From Pseudomonadota bacterium (GTDB taxonomy: Bacteria > Pseudomonadota > Alphaproteobacteria > Rhizobiales > Xanthobacteraceae), in assembly GCA_023449855.1 (NCBI GenBank), contig JAEXHR010000297.1, positions 1 through 38,647 on the forward strand: a stretch of DNA of 38,647 bases, given 5' to 3'. Under the pieces are notes generated by a model. It was not told the origin of the DNA. It did not search any database and saw only the letters and a list, made by a program, of their open reading frames with translations. This document shows, one piece after another, positions 34,390-38,647 of this stretch; position 1 is the stretch's first letter; each line of letters begins with the position of its first letter. The position numbers and the translations under genes were made by a program.

Positions 34390-34850
34390 GCGTCGTTCCA
34401 GAAATCGGCGGGCATGTCGCGTGCGAGTTCGCGCGTGAGGCGCTCGATCTCATCGGCGATCCGATTGTCCGGCAGGGTCTGGCTCTCCAGCGCCATATGG
34501 GTGCTCGCCGCATTGACCATCGTCGTCGCCTTCCTGCGCGCCTGCGCGAGGATGACGTCTTCGATGCGCCCCTCGTCGGGCACGACCGCATAGACGAAAC
34601 GGCAGCCCATCGCATCGGCCATCGCTTCCATGGATTTCAGCGTGATGCCGCCCTCGCCTTCGGAGGCCTCGGCCTGCGCGACCCGCGCACGTGTGACCCC
34701 CATCCGCCGCGCCAGCTGCGCGCCGGACATGCCGAGCGCTTTCCGCATCGTGCGCAGCCACCCCTCCGGCGGCGGCGGCGCCCGGTCTGGCACGACGCCA
34801 TGGTCGGCAACCCGCTGATACTGCTTCTGAACGACCTGCCTGACGTTCAT
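34386..34850 (-). CDS. XRE-type regulator, mobile mystery protein A
   Basis: A 154-residue DNA-binding protein with a central helix-turn-helix (LRTMRKALGMSGAQLARRMG and VTRARVAQAEASE, about 32-64). GGITLKSMEAMADAMGCRFV and the long C-terminal helical part are typical of mobile mystery protein A. It is the upstream member of the A-B pair and probably represses its own promoter: two 18-base direct repeats lie upstream, one covering the -35 region and the other ending just before the start codon. It may also antagonise the Fic protein. Confidence 0.88.
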   Translation of the reverse strand: MNVRQVVQKQYQRVADHGVVPDRAPPPPEGWLRTMRKALGMSGAQLARRMGVTRARVAQAEASEGEGGITLKSMEAMADAMGCRFVYAVVPDEGRIEDVILAQARRKATTMVNAASTHMALESQTLPDNRIADEIERLTRELARDMPADFWNDA

Positions 34851-34852
34851 CT

Positions 34853-34935
34853 GTCAACCTATATGCATACGGTAAATCGCAATACGTAAATGCATATATA
34901 GACAAATACTGTTATACGTCAACATATACGCATAC
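34853..34935 (-). promoter_or_regulatory. Promoter and repeated operators of the mobile mystery A/B pair
   Basis: On the minus strand, TTGACG (34917-34922) and TATATA (34895-34900) are separated by 16 bases, a good sigma-70-type promoter. Two direct repeats, GTCAACCTATATGCATAC (34853-34870) and GTCAACATATACGCATAC (34918-34935), agree at 16 of 18 positions and lie 65 bases apart. A third, inverted, weaker version (AAATGCATATATAGAC) lies between them. One repeat overlaps the -35 box and the other lies next to the ATG, an arrangement expected for autorepression by the XRE-type protein. The stretch is very A+T rich compared with its surroundings. Confidence 0.7.
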
Positions 34936-35018
34936 AAGTAGAGAGCACCGTCAATATATTTATATACAATATGAACTCCCGGTGCAGAACACATGCGGCC
35001 GGACCGTGTCCACCAACC

Positions 35019-35528
35019 TCACCCGCAACAGGGCTCGCTCGCCTTCGATCCGCAACAGGACGACTGCTGCTGTTCCAGCCAGCGATCGCGGGGCTTGCAG
35101 CTGCTGGGGCGCGCCGAAAGGAGTACCCGCACGATCCCGCCATCGATGCCGATCGCGTCGGCCTTGTAGAGCTGCATCGGCGCGACGCCATCGCTCACTT
35201 CGAAGGTCAGGCGGGCATCGTCCGGAAACGGCACGCTCTCGGCGACCTTGCCCATGATCGCGAGAAATTTCCGGACAGGCATATGGCCGCGATGATCTTC
35301 GACGATATCCCAGAGCTGGATGAATGTTTCCTGCCAGCTCTCCGGATTGGCGCCGCAATCGAGCGCATGGAAGGCGCCGGTCTTGACCTCGGTGACATGA
35401 TAGCTGGGCTGCACGTCCCGGCCGTCATAGTGGAAGACGAGCGCCTTGTCCTCGTGACCGGCCAAGGCGCGAAACAGCGAAGCCATCGACAGCTCACCGA
35501 TAGAAAGGGGGTTGGCAGCAGCGTCCAT
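35019..35528 (-). CDS. DUF6428 family protein with cysteine-rich tail
   Basis: A 169-residue protein I assign to DUF6428, a family often found beside arsR genes. Seen: KALVFHYDGRDVQPSYHVTE and CGANPESWQETFIQLWD, both characteristic, and a C-terminal tail SSCCGSKASEPCCG with two CC pairs. Such a tail could bind arsenite or another soft metal; that is inference. ATG at 35528 has GAGGAT seven bases upstream. It diverges from arsR with only 45 bases between, so ArsR probably controls it too. It is likely cytoplasmic. Confidence 0.8.
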   Translation of the reverse strand: MDAAANPLSIGELSMASLFRALAGHEDKALVFHYDGRDVQPSYHVTEVKTGAFHALDCGANPESWQETFIQLWDIVEDHRGHMPVRKFLAIMGKVAESVPFPDDARLTFEVSDGVAPMQLYKADAIGIDGGIVRVLLSARPSSCKPRDRWLEQQQSSCCGSKASEPCCG

Positions 35529-35542
35529 AACGTCTATCCTCA

Positions 35543-35561
35543 ATTTGATATTTATTGAAAT
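35543..35561. promoter_or_regulatory. A+T-rich dyad between DUF6428 and arsR, probable ArsR site
   Basis: ATTTGATATTTATTGAAAT is an imperfect 19-base dyad in the centre of the 45-base divergent gap. Its position between the two start sites and its A+T richness fit an ArsR-family operator controlling both directions. Confidence 0.5.
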
Positions 35562-35573
35562 ATAGGATCGTCG

Positions 35574-35945
35574 ATGGACGAACGTCAAGCCACCCTCGCC
35601 TTCGGCGCGCTCGCGCAGGAGACGCGCCTGAACATCGTGCGGATGCTGGTCATTGCCGGGCCGGCCGGCATGGCGGCGGGCGCCATTGCGGAGAAGGCGG
35701 GTGTCGCGCCTTCGAACGTCTCGTTTCACCTCAAGGATCTCGAACACGCCGGCATGGTCGGCTCGCGCCGCGAGGCCCGCTCGATCATCTATTCGGCGAA
35801 TTACGAGACGCTGTCCGGCCTGATCCAGTTTCTCATGAAGGACTGCTGCGCGGGCCACCCCGAGATCTGCACGCCGGCCCTCGCCGCCGCATGTTGCCCT
35901 CCGGCGAAGACGACCAAGCGCAAGAAGGTCCTGCAGCCGTCATGA
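35574..35945 (+). CDS. arsR: ArsR family repressor
   Basis: A 123-residue winged-helix repressor. The DNA-binding part is AGAIAEKAGVAPSNVSFHLK (about 35-54). Sensing residues are near the C-terminus: DCCAGHPEICT (Cys91, Cys92, Cys99) and ACCPP (Cys107, Cys108), similar to the C-terminal three-cysteine As(III) site of the Acidithiobacillus type, not the helix-3 site of E. coli. It releases the operator when arsenite binds. Its TGA overlaps the acr3 start codon (ATGA). Confidence 0.92.
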   Translation: MDERQATLAFGALAQETRLNIVRMLVIAGPAGMAAGAIAEKAGVAPSNVSFHLKDLEHAGMVGSRREARSIIYSANYETLSGLIQFLMKDCCAGHPEICTPALAAACCPPAKTTKRKKVLQPS

Positions 35946-36991
35946 CCAGGTTCGAACGCTATCTCTCCGTCTGGGTGGCTCTCTGCATCCTCGCCGGCAT
36001 CGCGCTCGGACATCTCATCCCCGGCGCGTTTCACGCGATTGCCGCGGCCGAGATCGCCCGCGTGAACATTCCGGTCGCGCTGCTGATCTGGCTGATGATC
36101 ATTCCGATGCTGTTGAAGATCGATTTCGCCGCGCTCGGCCAAGTCCGCGAACATTGGCGCGGCGTCGGCGTGACGGTCTTCATCAATTGGGCGGTCAAGC
36201 CGTTCTCGATGGCGCTGCTCGGCTCGTTCTTCATCGGGCATCTTTTTGCCCCGCTGCTGCCGGCCGACCAGATTTCAGGCTACATCGCCGGCCTGATCCT
36301 GCTCGCTGCCGCGCCATGCACGGCGATGGTCTTCGTATGGTCCAATCTGTGCGACGGCGAACCGCACTTCACGCTGTCGCAGGTGGCGCTGAACGACCTC
36401 ATCATGGTGTTTGCCTTCGCACCGCTGGTCGGACTGCTGCTTGGCGTCGCCGCGATCGCCGTTCCGTGGGGCACGCTGATGTTGTCGGTGGCCCTGTATA
36501 TCGTCGTCCCCGTGGCCCTCGCGCAAGTGTGGCGCCGAAAACTGGTCGCGGGCGATGCGCGGGCTCTCCGCAGGACGCTCGATCTCTTGCAGCCGGTTTC
36601 GCTGATCGCCCTGCTTGCGACGCTGATCCTGCTGTTCGCCTTTCAGGGCGAACAGATTCTGGCGCAGCCGCTCGTCATCGCCTTGCTGGCGGTCCCCATC
36701 CTCATTCAGGTCTATTTCAATGCCGGCCTCGCTTACTGGCTGAGCCGCCGTTTCGGCGTCGCGTGGTGCGTCGCCGCGCCTGCCGCGCTGATCGGCGCCA
36801 GCAATTTCTTCGAACTCGCGGTGGCCGCCGCCATTTCCATCTTCGGACTCAACTCCGGCGCCGCGCTGGCGACCGTGGTCGGCGTTCTGGTCGAAGTGCC
36901 TGTCATGCTCTCGGTCGTCAGGATCGTCAAAGCCACGCGCGGCTGGTACGAAGCCGATCCGGCACAAGCCCCGAAAGCGGAGTTTCCCTGA
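35942..36991 (+). CDS. acr3: Arsenite efflux transporter, ACR3 family
   Basis: A 349-residue inner-membrane protein with about ten helices. The conserved Cys126 lies in LLAAAPCTAMVFVWS, a residue needed for arsenite export in this family; ASNFFELAVAA is the matching second conserved site. It extrudes As(OH)3 using the proton gradient. Overlaps arsR before it and arsC after it (TGATG), so the operon is tightly coupled. ATG at 35942 fits the family N-terminus (SVWVALCILAGIALGH). Confidence 0.94.
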   Translation: MTRFERYLSVWVALCILAGIALGHLIPGAFHAIAAAEIARVNIPVALLIWLMIIPMLLKIDFAALGQVREHWRGVGVTVFINWAVKPFSMALLGSFFIGHLFAPLLPADQISGYIAGLILLAAAPCTAMVFVWSNLCDGEPHFTLSQVALNDLIMVFAFAPLVGLLLGVAAIAVPWGTLMLSVALYIVVPVALAQVWRRKLVAGDARALRRTLDLLQPVSLIALLATLILLFAFQGEQILAQPLVIALLAVPILIQVYFNAGLAYWLSRRFGVAWCVAAPAALIGASNFFELAVAAAISIFGLNSGAALATVVGVLVEVPVMLSVVRIVKATRGWYEADPAQAPKAEFP

Positions 36992-37410
36992 TGCCTGTCA
37001 CCATCTATCACAATCCCCAATGCGGAACGTCGCGCAATGTGCTGGCGATGATCCGGCAGAGCGGCGAGGATCCCTCCGTCATCGCCTATCTGGAGACGCC
37101 GCCGTCGCGCGAAACGCTCGTCGCGCTCATCGCGGCGATGCAAATGACGCCGCGCGAACTTCTGCGCGAGAAAGGCACGCCCTATGCGGCGCTCGGTCTT
37201 GGCGATCCCCGATGGAGCGATGACGAGATCATCGATTTCATGATGCAGCATCCGATCCTGATCAACCGGCCCATCGTCGTCACGGACAAAGGCACCCGCC
37301 TATGCCGGCCGTCGGAGCTCGTGCTTGAAATCCTCGATCGCCCGGTCGCGCAATTCGTGAAGGAAGACGGCGAGATCATCTCCGCCGCCCGGCCGTCCCC
37401 CAATTCATGA
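36991..37410 (+). CDS. arsC: Glutaredoxin-type arsenate reductase ArsC
   Basis: A 139-residue enzyme that reduces arsenate to arsenite, using glutathione and glutaredoxin. The active motif HNPQCGTSR (His7, Cys11, Arg15) is of the E. coli plasmid R773 class; NRPIVVTDKGTRLCRPSE carries the further arginines of the site. It feeds arsenite to ACR3. It overlaps acr3 by one base and the MFS gene by four (ATGA). Confidence 0.95.
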   Translation: MPVTIYHNPQCGTSRNVLAMIRQSGEDPSVIAYLETPPSRETLVALIAAMQMTPRELLREKGTPYAALGLGDPRWSDDEIIDFMMQHPILINRPIVVTDKGTRLCRPSELVLEILDRPVAQFVKEDGEIISAARPSPNS

Positions 37411-38612
37411 CCGCTCCCCGTCCGCGACAGATCGTCTTCACACTGGGGACCCTGCAGATCCTCGCATGGGGATCGTCCTTCTATCTGCTCAGCGTGCTGG
37501 CTCCCGCCATCGCCAGGGATACGGCATGGCCGACCGCATTCGTGGTCGGCGGCATCTCGCTCGCGTTGCTCGTGGCAGGGATCGCATCCCCGCGCGTCGG
37601 TCATCTCATTCAGGCTCATGGCGGACGGCGCGTCCTCGCTGCCAGCTCGCTGCTGTTCGCGGCAGGCCTCGCCGTGCTGGCCTCGGCAACCGCTCTCCCC
37701 ATTTACTTCGCAGCCTGGGCGCTGATCGGCCTCGGCATGGCTTCCGGCCTTTACGATCCCGCCTTCGCGACGCTGGGCCGCCAGTTCGGCCACGAGGCGC
37801 GCCGCATGATCACCACGGTGACGCTGTTCGGCGGTTTTGCCAGCACGCTATGCTGGCCGCTGACGGCGTGGCTGCTCGAGCAACATGGCTGGCGCATCGC
37901 CTGCGCGACCTATGCGGGACTTCACCTCTTCATCGGCTTGCCCGCCTATCTCCTGCTGCTGCCGCGGCGACCGCCCGCGCTGACGGCCGCCGCCGGCCCC
38001 GCCAGCCCGCAGGTCCGCGAATTGCCCCGCGATGCCCAGAAGACCGCGTTGGTCCTGCTCGGCGTCATCCTCACCATCGGCGCGGTCACCATGTCGCTGC
38101 TCTCGGCGCATCTCCTGATACTGCTGCAGATGCGCGGCATCGATCTGGCCGCGGCTGTCGGCCTCGGCGCCTTGATCGGCCCGTCGCAGGTCGCGGCGCG
38201 CATCGTCGAGATGGCGTTCGGCCGCCGCCTTCATCCGCTCTGGACAATGCTCGCCGGCGTCGTGCTGGTGGCATCGGGAATTGCGCTGCTCGCCACCGGC
38301 TTTCCCATCGTCGCGGTGTCGCTGATCGCCTATGGCGCCGGCAACGGCATCAGCTCGATCGTACGCGGCGCGGTGCCGCTCGTCTTGTTCGGCCCCACCC
38401 GCTACGCGGTGCTGATGGGACGGCTCGGCCTCCCCATCCTGATCGGCATGGCCGCCGCCCCGACCGCCGGCGCGTTATTGCTCGATGCCGGCGGCACAGA
38501 TCTGGTCTTCTCCCTGCTCAGCGCGCTGTCGATCCTCAACGTTGCGATCGCAGGGTATCTTGGCTGGTTCTGCATGAAAGCGGAAAAGCGCCAAGCCATG
38601 ACGACGCGCTGA
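37407..38612 (+). CDS. MFS transporter of the ars operon
   Basis: A 401-residue major facilitator with twelve predicted helices (for example QIVFTLGTLQILAWGSSFYL and AFVVGGISLALLVAGIAS) and the loop 2-3 basic motif GHLIQAHGGRRV. It is the last gene of the arsR-acr3-arsC operon, with ATGA overlap to arsC. MFS genes in ars operons of this group may export organic or phospho-arsenicals, but no gapdh partner (as in the ArsJ system) is present here, so the substrate is unknown. Confidence 0.87.
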   Translation: MTAPRPRQIVFTLGTLQILAWGSSFYLLSVLAPAIARDTAWPTAFVVGGISLALLVAGIASPRVGHLIQAHGGRRVLAASSLLFAAGLAVLASATALPIYFAAWALIGLGMASGLYDPAFATLGRQFGHEARRMITTVTLFGGFASTLCWPLTAWLLEQHGWRIACATYAGLHLFIGLPAYLLLLPRRPPALTAAAGPASPQVRELPRDAQKTALVLLGVILTIGAVTMSLLSAHLLILLQMRGIDLAAAVGLGALIGPSQVAARIVEMAFGRRLHPLWTMLAGVVLVASGIALLATGFPIVAVSLIAYGAGNGISSIVRGAVPLVLFGPTRYAVLMGRLGLPILIGMAAAPTAGALLLDAGGTDLVFSLLSALSILNVAIAGYLGWFCMKAEKRQAMTTR

Positions 38613-38613
38613 C

Positions 38614-38647
38614 CGTAGGGCGGATTAGCCGAAGGCGTAATCCGCCG
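38614..38647. repeat. GTAGGGCGGATTA repeat element, cut by the window edge
   Basis: CGTAGGGCGGATTAGCCGAA and the following GGCGTAATCCGCCG match the left arm of the element at 17292. It starts one base after the MFS stop codon and probably ends the ars transcript. Confidence 0.65.

Noticed and set aside
34861..34935. CRISPR-like repeat array upstream of the mobile mystery pair
   Set aside because: Only two or three imperfect 18-base repeats with promoter elements between them; better explained as operators.
31925..34970. Integrated prophage or transposon with attachment sites
   Set aside because: No integrase, transposase, tRNA or convincing flanking direct repeats were found around the island.
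37407..38612. ArsJ organoarsenical exporter
   Set aside because: The ArsJ system needs an adjacent gapdh gene, which is absent here, and family membership cannot be decided by eye.

Overview
The window reads as chromosomal DNA of a high-G+C alphaproteobacterium of the order Hyphomicrobiales, most likely the Bradyrhizobium / Rhodopseudomonas / Afipia group. The protein sequences, the F1-ATPase zeta-type protein (DUF1476) beside purC, the paired ergothioneine genes egtB-egtD, and the short inverted-repeat elements (arms like GTAGGGCGGATTA and TAGCCCGGATGGAGCG) all fit. This assignment is an inference from sequence style; no database search was possible. No tRNA, rRNA, transposase or CRISPR array was seen.

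Layout. On the minus strand lies a dispersed but collinear backbone: purC-purS-purQ (25.1-23.3 kb), purL (8.8-6.6 kb), bolA (3.3-3.0 kb) and grxD (0.37-0.04 kb). In many related genomes these genes are contiguous. Accessory genes on both strands separate them. Between grxD and bolA lie egtB-egtD (ergothioneine). Between bolA and purL lie a DUF427 gene, a membrane acyltransferase, a ghrA-type reductase and a translationally coupled pair of tiny membrane proteins. Between purL and purQ lies about 14.5 kb: an unrecognised membrane-anchored protein, a PaaI-type thioesterase, a PLP serine/threonine dehydratase, an AraC regulator, a PhzF-NylB-like hydrolase pair, an amidase, two L,D-transpeptidases, an orphan peptide-type binding protein and a TctC-type binding protein that overlaps the end of purQ.

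Right part. After DUF1476 come a siderophore TonB receptor and an iron-type periplasmic binding protein (one operon, with a strong hairpin just before the receptor start), a small secreted protein and an LLM flavin oxidoreductase. At about 31.9-35.0 kb there is a foreign-looking patch. An AraC-GyrI regulator has lost its 5' end next to a lower-G+C gene for a KAP-like P-loop NTPase. Convergent with that gene is a mobile mystery protein A/B pair (XRE regulator plus Fic protein) with a clear sigma-70-like promoter and repeated operators. The NTPase is the best candidate in the window for an undescribed, possibly anti-phage, system. The window ends with an arsenic resistance locus: DUF6428 diverging from arsR, acr3, arsC and an MFS gene whose start and stop codons overlap.

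How the genes work together. The pur genes make the FGAM and SAICAR steps of purine synthesis. BolA and the CGFS glutaredoxin form an Fe-S/iron-handling pair. EgtD and EgtB begin ergothioneine synthesis. The TonB receptor and binding protein would import ferric chelates. The ars operon senses, reduces and exports arsenic.
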